From Kwoniella bestiolae CBS 10118 (Eukaryota > Basidiomycota > Tremellomycetes > Tremellales > Cryptococcaceae), in NCBI RefSeq assembly GCF_000512585.2, contig NC_089247.1, forward strand, positions 558,001 to 622,000: a stretch of 64,000 nucleotides of DNA, read 5' to 3'. The notes below the pieces were generated by a model. That model saw only the letters and a program-made list of their open reading frames with translations, made no database searches and was not told the DNA's origin. Position 1 is the stretch's first letter; each line of letters starts with the position of its first letter. This document shows, piece after piece, positions 23,639 through 35,635 of this stretch. The position numbers and the translations under genes were made by a program.

Positions 23639-26600
23639 ATGCAAACTTCCTCTTCCTCCTCATCGAGGTCGAACACCACTTTGACACACTCGACCTCTCT
23701 CTGGGCAGATGTGGATCTGGTCATAGTGGAAAAGATCATCGAGAAGGCGAGACACGCGACTTCCTTTCCTCAGATATTCAGACCCTATGCAGAGGTATTG
23801 AGGGAGTAGTAAGTCATCATTCCCCACTCACACTGGCTCATCCTGCTGAACATATGATGGTAACAACAGTGGTCTATCAGATACGGATGATTCTCTGTAT
23901 TACGGTTTCCTCCTCAAATTGGGGGTTATTAAGGCTCCTACGTGGGCTGATAAATGGGAGATATGGAAGGCTACTCGATCATCTCGCATGATTCCTTGGA
24001 CCTCGACCCCAGAAGAACATTATCAGGAGGAGCTCTACGAAGAAGAAGGAGAAGGAGAAGAAGATTATGAAGAAGATGATCAGTCATTCTCACAATCGCA
24101 ACTACCAGGTCTTCGAGCAAGAGTTCCCTTCCTGGCATCAGCTTCTTCAGACCTCGATGAGGGGTTCGCACCCTCAAACCACGAGGAAGGTACAAGTTAC
24201 ATGAACTCCCATCGACCAAGCCCAAGGAAAGAACTATCAAGGAACAGTCGTACTCGGACTCACGGTCATGGACATAGTAGGAACGGATCAAGATCATTAG
24301 TTGGATATACACCTGAACAATCTTTCCAGGATGATGGAGATACAGACGATCTGCTACATTTCGATCCTCCCATGAGGACCTCCACGCCTATAGTGAGATC
24401 ACCGAAATACCAGAACCCCTCTGCATACTCTGTATCGGATGTCAGTCAAGCTCTCGAACAGACCACAGAAGAAATCTCAGCATTGGGTCTAGGTCTCATG
24501 ACGCCTAAAGGCAAATCCACTTTCTCTCCCATGATCCAACAAGAGGAGGAGAAGACCTGGGTAGATAGGATCGATGAGATTACCGAAGGAGAACGGAGGT
24601 TCATGGAGAGGAAGGCAGATGATTTCTATAGACTCGGTTTGATGGGTAGATGTTGGGATATGTGGTTTAAGACCTCTGAGTTTTACCGGGTAAGTTTTAC
24701 TGACATTGACATTGCTTTGTGAAACGTCAACTCAAGCTGACTGTGTGTCGTGTACAGGTAACATACAAGAATATTCCTATCGCTCGTGATAATCTCTTAC
24801 TTCGACAGGTCATTGAGAAGTGGTCGAAAGCAACTCAGTATCAATTATCGCTACCTGGGACAGCGGACCAGCATCGGCGGTTGCATCTCAAATTATCTGT
24901 TATGCGAAAATGGGCAGAAAGGGTGAAGGAGAAACGCTTGGGAGATCTGAAGACCGCTTGGACAGAGGAAAAGAGATTGAAGGAGATTGGCGAGTTGTTC
25001 CAGGTATGGAAAGTTGGGTCAGAGAGGAGGAGGACGGAAAGGTGGAAGCTTGACATGGCAGAGAGGGAACGGCGATTTACCGATGAACGGGATAGACGAT
25101 GCCTTCAGGATAGTTTCAAGGTAAGCTCATTTGATCGTTTTATCGCTACACTAGCTGACGTTAACATTGTGAAGTTCTGGCGGGTCGAATCTCGAGGCAA
25201 ACAAGCAGAGTACGATAAGAAACGACGTTTGGTCTTTGGGATCCTCGAGGAATGGCGATACCAAGGATCGAAGAAGAGGGAACTGCAAGTCATATTGAGC
25301 GGTTTCGAGCAGAAGCGCTTACAAGATGCTTTCGCCAAATGGAAGCGAAAGAGTATACTTCAGCCGAAAGAAGATCAGATAAGGCAGATTCATGAGACGG
25401 GTTTGATACAGAGAGTATGGGACGATTGGCGTATATCTAGGTAAGTTGCGCGCCGTCTTTCCCGTTCCTCTGTAAACTGCGGCTTATGTTCTATCGCTTG
25501 TTCAGTTGGCAAGCCAAACAATCATCGACTTTCGATCGAAGGAGGTTGTTATTGATGGTGCTTGATAAATGGCGGATCGCAAGAATACGTCAACAGGTGA
25601 GCCACCTATGCCAGACCTGTCATCGAATAGTTGATGCTGATATGACCTACAGAGGATGGAACGAAAAGCTTTGATATATGATAAGACACGTCTTTTGGAT
25701 AAAGCGTTTCGGGGTTGGAGATTGGAATCATGCGGGAGGTTGTTGGTACAAGCTAAGGACAAACGACTACAGGAGAAAGTCTGGTTCAGATGGAAAGACA
25801 AGCTGAACAAATTGGATCGCCTAAACTGTGAGGTCTATTCCCCCGATCAGATGACACGAAATTCAAGCTGATATAATAATGTCGACTACAGCCGTAGCAG
25901 ACCAATTTGCCGAACACCGAAAATCCGCTCAACTTCAAAGACTCTTTTCTCGGTGGAGATCAGCGGCATCTGCGCATCAGACAAACCATCTTCGAGCTAC
26001 CTTGATCCACGAGCAGAAACTACAAATCAACGTTATTACCAAATGGCGCACCTCCACAGCTATCATCAAGACGAATCAAGGCCTGGCAGATAGAGCACAT
26101 GCTTTCTTCCTGTTGAGAACTGCTTTCAAAGCTTGGAGAGTTGAGGATGCGAGGAGGAAGGGAGAGAGATGGATAGAAGCGAAGAATCAGGACAAGGTGC
26201 GGGAGGTATTTACCAGTGAGTCGATCCAAAGCAACTATACAACGATGAATGACGCTGATTTGATCTGAATTTGGTAGAATGGAAAGGTCTGACTGTGAAG
26301 TACAAGGATCTGCGTCGAAGGGAGACCGTGATGAGGGATCATTCTGATAGAGTACGTTCATCGCACTAAAGTAACACAAGCCATTTAGCCGATTGGCTGA
26401 TCAATGACCATAGCAAACCTTACAAAGATGCCTCGAAAGATGGACCAATCGAGTGATCGAAGTGAAAGATCGCGAATTGCGCATAGCCCGTGCGAGGGAT
26501 GATCATGTGAAAAGGTCAGTCAACAACGGATGCGCAATGGAAATATGACAAGCTGATCATAATGGCAAATATAGTCAACTGCTGCAGAAATGGCGTAATC

Positions 26601-27799
26601 ACCTGTCTATAATACGAAGTAATCAGAAGAAGGCTGACGATACGCTTGAGATTCGTGAACTAGGTGAGCCATTTTATAGATTTCGGCCTGGGTTAAGTCA
26701 GCTTATGGAACTCACGATCTTGTAGAGAACCTCCGTAGAGTGTTCAGATCATGGAGGGGGAAAGCCAAGAGACAGAAGAGATTACGTCTTACTGCTGAAG
26801 CGTCTTTGATCGAGCGGGATCAGAAGCTTGTAAGAGGAGTTTTCGAGAGGTGGTATGAGAAGAAGAGGGAAAGAGATCTTGTTGAGATGGTAATTCAAGA
26901 CCTGTTGACCTGTCTATTGCACCACAGACAACAAAGCTGATGGTTTCATGGGTTACATAGGAGAAAGAAGTCGCATTCTTACATGAGAATGTAATCTTAT
27001 ATGGAGTGATGGACAAATGGAAGGCGGGTACCGAGGTGAGATGGTACAATCATGCTTTCATGACGTACGAAAAGCTCATGATCATTATCATCACAACAGA
27101 TCTTACCTGGTATCACGGCCGATAGTCTGCGCCTCAAACGTAAAGCCTTCAACACATGGTTGAACGCTTTGGGAAGGAAGAAACGGGCAGATGAGATGCA
27201 GAATGAGAGAGATAGGAAATTCCTTTGTGAGCTGAGTCGAATACTCTGGAGTGCACGAGTGATCCAAGCTGATGTTGCGTTTGACGTTCAGCTGAGGCAT
27301 TCGGATTGTGGAGGGATGCTACTGCTCATAAAACCGCTTTGAATGCTAGGTGAGCGATCTCTCCTCGACCCCATGGCCGATGGGTTGCTGATCAGACAAC
27401 GAGAGCAGGAGGACGAGAGGCAGATCAAGACCCTCTGCTCTATCCGACAGACGATCTTCCCTAGGTGTGTCCACGGGTAGTAGGAGGGTAACACCGACAT
27501 CGACGACTTTCCCACATACCTCAAGAATACATAGTAATGGGCATGAAGGTCGTCTCTCACCCAATCTGGGTACGAGTATAAGGGAACGAGATACCGAGAC
27601 TGTCCGGTCCGAACCTGTTTATTCGAGATTAAGGTCCGAACTTGGTCTCGGGGCGACAAGGAGAAGACGAAGTAGGGGCGAAAGTGAGGAACCTGAGGTG
27701 ATACAGAGTGATTGGAATGAGAATGGGAATGGGTTGTATAGACCTAGGAGTGGGAGTGAGATGATTAGGGCTTTGAGGGGGGATATACCTGGACGGTAG
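23639..27799 (+). CDS. SFI1: Sfi1-like centrin-binding spindle pole protein
   Basis: Fifteen exons (23639-23808, 23870-24689, 24758-25120, 25175-25440, 25506-25596, 25653-25827, 25892-26215, 26278-26351, 26414-26514, 26575-26663, 26726-26889, 26961-27035, 27100-27226, 27292-27349, 27406-27799) encode 1096 residues. Sfi1 forms long helices that bind centrin/Cdc31 and drive spindle pole body duplication. The middle of the protein is a ladder of loosely repeated helical units ending in a Trp, such as 'LLLRQVIEKWSKA', 'LSVMRKWAERV', 'LGDLKTAWTEEK', 'LLLMVLDKWRIA', 'LQRLFSRWRSA' and 'LRRVFRSWRGKA'. The N-terminus has an acidic Glu stretch; the C-terminus is Arg/Ser-rich. The last exon start (27406, acceptor GAGAG) is chosen because it alone keeps frame. 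The sixteen or so Trp units fit the family. Confidence 0.88.
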
Positions 27800-28100
27800 T
27801 TGCTGTACCATATATCATCTTATTATGCTGGAAGAAAGACTTAGAATACACAGTTTACTGTTTGTTGTAAATTTGGAATGAATTCGGCTGGTGCTGTCTG
27901 TTGATTTGCTTGGGATAATCACATCATTCTGCAGATATCCATACTTCAATCATAACTGTACATGTAACTCCCTCTAAAAGTCTAGCCAGACAACGTGTAT
28001 GATCTATCACTACTATACACTGTGATAATAGTATCTACTTCGCTTCCTTCGTCGTAGCAGTCATTAAATCGTAAAAATCAAGTACTTGTGCCTTGGATGA
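27800..28100. other. 3' region between convergent SFI1-like and otubain genes
   Basis: AT-rich sequence of 301 bases between two stop codons, presumably both 3' UTRs. Nothing else is seen. Confidence 0.5.
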
Positions 28101-29533
28101 TTATACCTGGGGTAAAACATCCTTGGTAACCACATCATAATGACCAGGTCTAAACATCCAAAACGAAAAACCAAGAAATCAGCCTCAGCTTCACCGTAAT
28201 GAGAAAATGGGATGGTACACCTCACCTGTAAAGCAAAGTCAGAGGTCTCCCCGGCTCACTCGTATCTTTCCCAAACTCCACCCAATTAATCGCACTGTCC
28301 GCTTCAGATCCAAGATCAGATCTATCGAGATATGCGATCCTCACTCCTATATTGAGCGCTTCGGCCAGAGCCATAATTTGCGCGTGGTCTGCTTCCTTCC
28401 CACATGGCTCGACTTCGCTTCGACAGAAATCGTCTGTGGAGAGGGGCAGGAACGTAGTAGGAGATAGTAGGAATGGGGAGAAGAGGTCAGAGTGTGTGCG
28501 GATGTAGGAGGAGGTTATGAGTCGAAGAGCCTGTGAGTCGGAGAGGTCAGATAATCTTAAAATTGGTCTGAACAGAGTAACAGGATGGAATTCATACTCA
28601 CTACGACTATACAATTTGACCTCTCCGCATCTTGGAGAGATTGGACGATACCATATTCTGTCGACGTTGATTCTCCGCCTTCTGCGAATGATCTGATCAA
28701 GACTAGTAAGGAATCTAGGAATTCTTCGTACTGTTTAACATTAGAACAGGTGATCAGCATTGGTTCTGAGAATATATATGCGCAGCCAGAAAGTAAACGG
28801 TTCGATCTATCGCAATCGCTTTCCAGTGAAGGATGTGATATGTCTAAGACCACACTCACCAGCTCCTTATCGAATCCACATTGTTCCATAGCAGGTAAAG
28901 CCCTTTGAATGCTCTCATAAGCCAAATTAGCTTCCAGCTGCGAGTCGGTCGAATGTAGGATTCGGACGAGATATGCCAGAGTGAAGGCTGTACAGATAAT
29001 GGTCAGTCAAGGTCAAAATACCTCCAATGTGCATTTGAATTATCTCAGAGGGGCAAGAGGAAGATATATCGCTCGCTCACATCGATAGTAGCAATCACCG
29101 TCACCTCTTGCTCTCCAAACTTGATCCCAGCCGTTTTCAGCCAGCCAATCTAGCTTCTTCAATATCTGGGTGGAACCTTTCTCGTATTCTTGCCGAATGA
29201 CCGAAAGGGGAACAGGTGTACTGATCAACGGCTAAAAGTAAATCATGTCAGCTGTCGACCAGGTTGCACAACTTGACCATAGCGTGAAGAAAGTCTTGGA
29301 ATTGCCCAGCATCTACACTACATAGGCTAGTCGGTGGATACGATACCCACCTTGTTCATCTGATCGTCTTGATGATCCATCCCTTCCATCAACTTCATTA
29401 TCTCCTGGTCGGTCAATGTCGATAGATCAGTGTTCTCATCGATGACTCTCGGTTGTCCCTCCGCCGAGGCTTGAGCTGGGGCTGCGTCGGTTTGTGTGCT
29501 CATGTCTGGTCTCTGGTCTATTCTCTGCTGCAT
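28101..29533 (-). CDS. OTUB1: Otubain-type (OTU) deubiquitinase
   Basis: Six exons (29533-29351, 29231-29081, 28987-28860, 28730-28602, 28530-28226, 28149-28101) give 314 residues. Otubains are cysteine proteases that remove ubiquitin, often K48-linked. The catalytic Asp-Cys pair is visible in 'RARGDGDCYYRSF' (D105, C108), and the catalytic His is H302 in 'RPGHYDVV' near the end, as in OTUB1. 'STPVPLSVIRQEY' and 'GWDQVWRARGDG' also match the family. Between them are 'AYLVRILHS' and 'TSSYIRTHSDLFSPFL' segments of the Peptidase_C65 domain. Two in-frame ATGs exist at 29533 and 29503; the first is used here. The codon after Tyr-Arg is split by intron 2, and the last exon is only 49 bases. A second deubiquitinase (ataxin-3-like) lies 9 kb away. 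Confidence 0.9.
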
Positions 29534-29596
29534 GGGTGGATGCTCAAGATAGGGAATGTATGAATGAGATGTGAGTTTTGTGAACACGCATTCAAG

Positions 29597-29606
29597 GCAT
29601 ATAAAA
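29597..29606 (-). promoter_or_regulatory. TATA-like element upstream of otubain
   Basis: On the minus strand the motif CTTTTATATG lies about 65 bases before the first ATG, a plausible TATA position. Support is by motif and distance only. Confidence 0.3.
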
Positions 29607-29813
29607 GTGCTTGCTTGGCCCTTTATGTTGTCCTCGCTCGCTGCTGCTGTTTGTATGACGTAATCTCACGCACCGCCTACTGTCTACTCCGACGTAGCAG
29701 GTTTCTCACTTTCCCACGATCGAATCATCTCTAATCCCCGTGAACAAGTCGATAGCTAGCGGGTGCAGCCAGAATGTGCCTCAAGATAGTAAGAAATGTC
29801 TATCTGGTTTCAA

Positions 29814-31208
29814 TCAATAGCTCTCCACCCCAGCTAGCAACTGAGCTCTATCTGACAGTACAGGCCTTTGCAACGGTCGCAATCTCTCATCCGGAGTCAA
29901 TGGTCCTAAAGCTATAGATCCCGTCTCCCGGAATAAGAGGGGATCGTGGGACTATCGATAATGACCGGGTGCTCTTATCAGATCGTATACTTCTCAAATG
30001 GTCACTGTCATTGATACTTACCGTTCCAATCAGCTGATCCCAGCATTTCTGCCTTAGTTCGACTGCTTGAGGCTCGATATCCTTTGCAGGTTTATAGCAG
30101 ACGTCTAGTATCGCTCTTCAATCAGCTTGTAGGCCTTGTTCCGCAGTCGAATTGACCCCATACCTACAAGTAGCAACCCTAATCGAATCACCCTCAGCCT
30201 TACCACCATAATGTATCATTCTACTATCCCACAATATCAAATCGCCAGGTCCAGCTTCGACCTTCCTCCATTTACATCCTCTATCATAAAACCATTGAAT
30301 CTGTTCGTCGGAAGGTACAAACGAATCTCGCCATGACCAACCTTCGGGAGGGGCATCTTGCTCGTGAGTCTCGAAAAACTCGTTGTACAGCTCGAAAGAC
30401 CCTTCTAGGACCATCAAACTACCATCTTTGGGTCCAACTTCGACCTATCAAAGGCTACATTCTGAACGATGTTTCATGTTTCAAGGTAGCAAGAACAGCT
30501 CACCAGATTCATGATCCCTTGTATACAGTGTTTATGTCTCCTAAGTGGACTTTGGTCGGTGTGTGGCCACGCTCCTTTTTGGAAATTTGCATTTTCGTCG
30601 AAAGGAAGAGAAATATTGACAGAATCTGTCCATGACCGACAGTCAACAATTGAACGACCTGAGATAAGGTGATAATTAGACTCACCGAATGATACCAGTA
30701 GTTCATCGGTATCCCAGATCTTTGAAAATACATCCACAATGGCCTGTTCCGATCTCACGTCCCACACCCACTGCTCATGTTGAACGCCATGACGATTGAA
30801 CAGTCCGCCCCTACAACAACGGTCCACGCTTACAACGTTAGTTAAACACGGCTAATGACTTGGCAATTTCACCACACACGCACCACACAAACGCCGGAAG
30901 GTTCTCAGGTCTCCAAGTAGACCTATCATCCCTTTTGAACCCCTTGTTGAACCCTTCCAACCAGTCGAATGCTCTACTAACATATTCCAACGATTTCTCC
31001 GCGGACAACGCGCCTTTAACAACAGTATACTGATCATCCGTTAATTTCTCATTATCGTTACCGACACGAAGAGATACACAAGGGAGCGACCACTCACCCC
31101 TTTGCGATCGAGCTCTGGATAAGCACAAGTGTTAGGGGTGGGGTGGACTCCTCTGAGCTTCAGCAGAGCCGGGGTTGATGGTTCTGTCAACGTCTTGGTA
31201 CTACTCAT
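29814..31208 (-). CDS. Phytanoyl-CoA dioxygenase (PhyH) family oxygenase
   Basis: Seven exons (31208-31098, 31029-30884, 30810-30686, 30625-30504, 30444-30168, 30104-30022, 29951-29814) encode 333 residues. PhyH enzymes are Fe(II)/2-oxoglutarate oxygenases that hydroxylate acyl-CoAs or other small molecules. The iron ligands are visible as H149-x-D151 in 'AWPHTDQSP' and the distal H246 in 'SRMIHYGGKA'. R257 in 'DSIRVATYVCY' is placed to bind 2-oxoglutarate. 'RHGVQHEQWVWDVR' and 'WDTDELLVSFD' are typical of a fungal clade of this family. The substrate is unknown. The end of exon 2 is uncertain: donor GTGCGT at 30883 is preferred over two weaker nearby GT sites. No peroxisomal PTS1 is seen at the C-terminus (ESY). 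Confidence 0.87.
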
Positions 31209-32261
31209 ATTTGGATGGGACACTTCCGAGCCCGTTCTAGCACTTGAATCGTCTGCTGAGCCGTGAAACCACTAATTTCGACTGATATACAAAACAACAC
31301 TATTTCTGCCTCTCACGGGCCAGGTGCTGTATTGCACTCGTACTGACTTCGACACTTGGAACATGAGTTTCGGGAAGATGCGATGGACGTCGCGCACAGT
31401 GCCACATTTCGGTCTAACCCGAATTCAACGTCAGATCACGTCTTCAATGCTAATCTCCATATTATACAGTCCTGACTGCGATTATCAAGGATATAAAACC
31501 TCGGGGATAGGCATAATCACATGAGCAGAGTTGCCGCCGGCGTGTGTATGTAATGCATTTCAGAAAGGGGGAATCGCCCGAGATTGAACGCCACTTCACT
31601 CCTACCTATTTGATCTAGCAAGCCGAGGCACAGAGATGAAGTCCTATTCAAGACGAGACCTGGGGTCCTCCTCTCAATTGTTTGACCAGTGTGGGAGATA
31701 TCCGAACATGTTCGGATAAATAGATTTCGGTAATTAATTTTCTATTCCATGTCTTATCACATCTTCTCGTCTATCGTTCATCAGAGTTTCAAATACAAGC
31801 TAATGTCTAGGTAGACAGAGGTGATGCATGATTCACGCTCTTTCTTCGGAGCACGCCATATGATTACACCTGCACAGATCATTGACCTGTTAGACCTGGA
31901 TCGTAGGGGTGGGCAGAGAACATGATGCTCCGCTCAAAAGAGCATGACGGAAGACGGAGCCGGCAGAGAAGATTCAGTACTGGTTAATGCATCTTCGGCG
32001 AGGGACACCCGTCCGAGGCTCTGCTCTCAAGAGGAGATAGGACCTCAGATGATGAGAGATTGCGTGACTTACTTTATTACCCGCTGTTAAATTGTCTTGG
32101 AACAGTTTTAGCAGAATGCGACTGACCTTTTATGGGTGAACATGAAATCACTGATACTCCCAAAAGATGTTTGTCTGAACTCATATAATCTCCTGCCGGA
32201 TCTTGGCTTTCCAGCCTCCCCTTTTGGATCTTGAGTACCACAGTCCGGAAGAGAAAAAACG
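31209..32261. promoter_or_regulatory. Divergent upstream region PhyH/Dal5-type transporter
   Basis: About 1.05 kb separates the two start codons. No coding sequence is supported. It contains a perfect 20-base palindrome at 31699-31718 (listed separately). The remainder looks like ordinary promoter sequence. Confidence 0.45.
31699..31718. promoter_or_regulatory. Perfect 20-base palindrome with CCG-N8-CGG core
   Basis: TATCCGAACATGTTCGGATA reads the same on both strands. The everted CCG...CGG half-sites are of the kind bound by Zn2Cys6 (Gal4-type) regulators. It lies about 545 bases upstream of the MFS transporter start and 490 bases upstream of the PhyH start, so it could serve either gene. 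Function is an inference. Confidence 0.5.
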
Positions 32262-34516
32262 ATGTCTGCACTCAATCAACTGGACATCACACCTGCCCCT
32301 GCTCCGGCGTACGAAGAGGAAGATGATGTCGTCAAAACGGATGTCGCCAATATCCGGAGTGAATTTACATATCAGGATAGTAAAAGGCTTCTCAGAAAGG
32401 CCGACTGGAGGCTTTTACCACTTCTTATCGCCATGTACCTCTGCAAGAATATGGATGGAAATCTCGTATCTGTGAGTGTCGATCTCTCTTGAGCCCGGTG
32501 AAACCCATCAGGCACTTCTCAAGTTGAAGTACAATGCAATGCTTACCGATGGAAATGTGATCTTGTTAACCTGCAGTACGTGAAAACTATGAACGCCGGT
32601 GAACCGACCAACATCCTAAACTCGTTGAACATCACCTCCAACCAATATGCCTATGCATCCACCTGTTTTTCAGTAACGTATATCGCGTTTGAAGTACCCA
32701 GTAACTTGATAATCAAATGGGCAACGCCAAGAGTGAGTCTACAGATCAACTGGATCACTTTGATCTGATCAACCATCAAACGAGGCTTGGACTGATCGGC
32801 CCCACTGGTGTTGCTTCAGCTTCATTTCTTCCGGATCCTCGTTCTGTGGTCGGTGATTTGTGCCTGTACGGCGGCATGTACCAATCTAGCTGGATTCCTG
32901 ACTGCGAGGGGTATGTGAACGACTGTACTGTAACTGATCCTAAGGAAGTTTAACGCTGATTTGCCTGCTCGTAGCGTTTCTTGGTCTGGCTGAAGCGGGT
33001 CTTCTTCCAGGAATCTACTGGCAGTGAGCTAATCCGCAGTCCAGCAGAGAAAATAGGAATCATACTGACTCAAGATGCCTAACTTGATAGATTGACCTGC
33101 TGGTACCGACCCGACGAGATCGCCCTCCGTATGGCTTCTCTGAGCGTTGTAAGCTCATCTCATCGTTCATCTGCCCCGACGAGGCTCATGCTAAAGCGTT
33201 GGACCATACAGCTCGGTCAATTCTCCGGTATCATAGACTCCCTACTTACTTATGGATTATGTGAGTCAAAAAACTCCCAGCTACGATGATCTGAATGATT
33301 GGCTGAGCGGAGTTTCGATAGCATACATCGACGGACGAGGGATGGCCTCCTGGCGATGGGCCTACGTCATATGCGGTCTCATAGGGATAGTCGAAAGCGT
33401 TTGGTTATTCTTCTTCTTCCCTGATTTCCCGGACTCACCACCATCCAGAAGACAGTTCCTTACTCCGGAAGAAGGAGCGTTCTTGGTGGCTAGACTGCCG
33501 CCTAATGCTGCTAGGTCAAGCGATAAGAATTTCGACTGGGCAGCTATCAGGAAGGAATTGAGGAGTCCATTACTTTGTAAGATCTCTTTATCCCCTGCAC
33601 CAATCGTCTAGAGGCTGATTTGGGATTGGATATACAGGGGGCTTTTCCTTCTTCGCGCTATGTATGAACAGTTCCCTATACGGCCTAGCATTCTGGCTAC
33701 CGACTATAATCTCATCTTTCGGATTGACGAAAGGACCGAAAAGTCAATTATTGAATATCCCTTCTGCGGTGGTATCTATCATCTCCTCGCTCTCGTTGTC
33801 ATGGTGGTTGGATCATGATACTAGGATACCGAGACCTCTGTTCATGTTGAGTGGGGCGACTGGCCTGATAGGTGTGTATCCCATATCAAGACTTGTACAT
33901 CTTCCAATATGCCGTGATCGATCGACTGATGCGTTGGCTTGTTGACTAGGTAGTTTCCTCGGTATGATCTTTTGTAGATCCTCTGGTGGATTATACGCTC
34001 TCATCTTGGTGAGCATTACCCAACGTAGGATAGACTTGAACCCAGGCACACACTAATCTAATTTTCACAATTTCCTTTGCAGCTCGCACAAGCATTCGCA
34101 GCATTGATGACCTGTGCCCTACTACCCATGCGATCTCAAAGTCTGAGAGGAGCAACCTCAGCAGCGTTCGTCATGGCATTCCAAAATGCCTGGGGTCAGA
34201 TTCCCGGACTGTAAGTATCACATACCCAATATACTAAGACTTCGTATGCCTAACCCCGACACCTTTCGGAAAGTGGGCGGATCATCGCTAACCAATTGTG
34301 TATAGGTACACCGCCCAATTCTTCCAAACCAAATACGCACCCCGCTACGCAGTCTCGTACTCCGTCTCGATCGTCTTTATTGTTGGTCTGATGTCTGCTT
34401 CAGTGTTTGTGTGGTACTTCCAGTATAGCGTTGAGAAGCAGACCAGACAGATTGCGAGGTTGAGGAGGAAGGAGGGTAAGAATAATGTGGTGGTCGAGCA
34501 GGATATCAAGATTTAG
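32262..34516 (+). CDS. MFS transporter, Dal5/anion:cation symporter family
   Basis: Eleven exons (32262-32471, 32577-32732, 32820-32910, 32975-33023, 33091-33148, 33212-33260, 33322-33576, 33638-33871, 33950-34008, 34083-34210, 34306-34516) encode 499 residues with about 12 membrane helices. The Dal5-type signatures are 'DWRLLPLLIAMYLCKNMD', 'VTYIAFEVPSNLIIKW', 'GLAEAGLLPGIYWQLTCWY', 'LGQFSGIIDSLLTYGL' and 'WRWAYVICGLIGIVESVW'. Family members import organic anions such as allantoate, nicotinate, pantothenate or small peptides; the substrate is not predictable. The many short exons hide the gene from simple ORF finding: exon 4 (49 bases) and exon 6 (49 bases) are recovered only by frame and motif. 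Both termini are cytosolic and charged. Confidence 0.9.
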
Positions 34517-34920
34517 GTTTGGGACCGGGTGTGAGTGAGTGGCCCAGGGCTTTATGGAAGTAAAAACAGTATCGCATGTCTTATAGATGATGATGGAGTA
34601 GTCCATCTCGAAGTTCGTTGGTGAAATGAGTCAGTTTACTGTACAAGTGATCGGTGCACCCCGATCAAAACGAGCAAAGGGCCAGCCAGTTGAGGATCAA
34701 AATTCCTCCGCGTTTCATGTTTTTGCGCTACAGTATCAAGCCTCATCATCCATCAAAAACGCACAAACCATGATACACACATACACACCATACCCTGATC
34801 TACGCATGAACACCCTCATTCACCTCCTTTGACATCCAAAAACAACGTCCATATCGATGGAGACCCAATTCAATTCTTTTTATCCATTCTTTCGATTCGA
34901 AGATCCATCGAAAAAAGAAA
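34517..34920. other. 3' region of MFS gene and 5S terminator flank
   Basis: About 400 bases with a short CACACA-rich patch near 34775-34790. No gene is seen. The right end contains the T-run terminator of the 5S gene read on the minus strand. Confidence 0.5.
34911..34920 (-). terminator. RNA polymerase III terminator of 5S gene
   Basis: On the minus strand, directly after the 5S 3' end, the sequence is TTTCTTTTTT, an oligo-T run of the type that ends polymerase III transcription. Confidence 0.75.
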
Positions 34921-35038
34921 AACTACAGCACCCGGGATTCCCAAGTGGTCCCCCACCTTGGTACTAACCGAGCGATACCCAGGATGGCTTCGCAGAGCGG
35001 ACGGGATGCGGCATTTTCTGGGTTCTATGGCCGTAGGT
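34921..35038 (-). rRNA. 5S ribosomal RNA gene (single, dispersed copy)
   Basis: Read on the minus strand this 118-base segment starts ACCTACGGCCATAGAACCCA, contains GCCGCATCCCGTCCGCTCTG and GGTTAGTACCAAGGTGGGGG, and ends GGGTGCTGTAGTT. These are the conserved blocks and the length of basidiomycete 5S rRNA. The ends pair as a helix with one mismatch. An oligo-T terminator follows. The region around 5S position 50-57 reads AAGCCATCC where many eukaryotic 5S RNAs have AAGTTAAGC, which touches the internal promoter. So it may be a divergent copy or a pseudogene. No 18S, 5.8S or 28S sequence lies nearby. Confidence 0.88.
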
Positions 35039-35040
35039 AG

Positions 35041-35635
35041 GAGTCAGCCTCATATACCTTTATAACTCCTCGCAAAAAGTACAGAGGATCCGTGCATTGA
35101 TGTGCACACAGACGTTTTTATCACTTTTGTTCAGAGGTATTTCCCAAATCCATTTTCGTAACATGTTTTTGCATAATCCTGATGATCCTGCCTGGTCAGG
35201 TCATATGAGTTGACCTTGTGAGTGACCTCAAGTGCAAGGAAATAAGATATATCCTCGATGTCGATATTCATAGATGATGCGGGTCTGACAGGATGAAAAG
35301 GTCTGTCGGTCTCGTTGGTACAGGAGAAGGACATTCGAGATCGACTCAACCAACTCCTAAAACATCTTGTAATCCATCCACGGATCCAGAGCGGGGAGTT
35401 TATCATTCCATTTGCAATCATATGCATATATCCATATGTGTCATGGATTGAAATAACATTGTACAGAATAAATATGACTAAACTCGATACAGTAAGAAGC
35501 GGTGTATGCAGCAAGTGGTATCTATAGAATGATGAAAGAAAGTCCTCAACCGATATGCAATCCGTGTATCCCCCGATACGTCCATTATGCACTGTCCATC
35601 CCTATCTCTACGATCTATCTTTAATCCTTCTATAT
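35041..35635. other. Intergenic region between 5S gene and phosphatase 3' end
   Basis: About 595 bases. A 153-codon open frame on the minus strand (35592-35131) lacks introns, motifs and a supported start, so it is not called. I see no other feature. Confidence 0.45.

Noticed and set aside
34770..34800. CA-rich microsatellite
   Set aside because: Only a few short CACA units, too small to report as a repeat array.
35131..35592. 153-codon open frame on the minus strand
   Set aside because: No introns, no family motif, sits in the 3' flank of the phosphatase and contains long hydrophobic and mixed stretches typical of chance frames.
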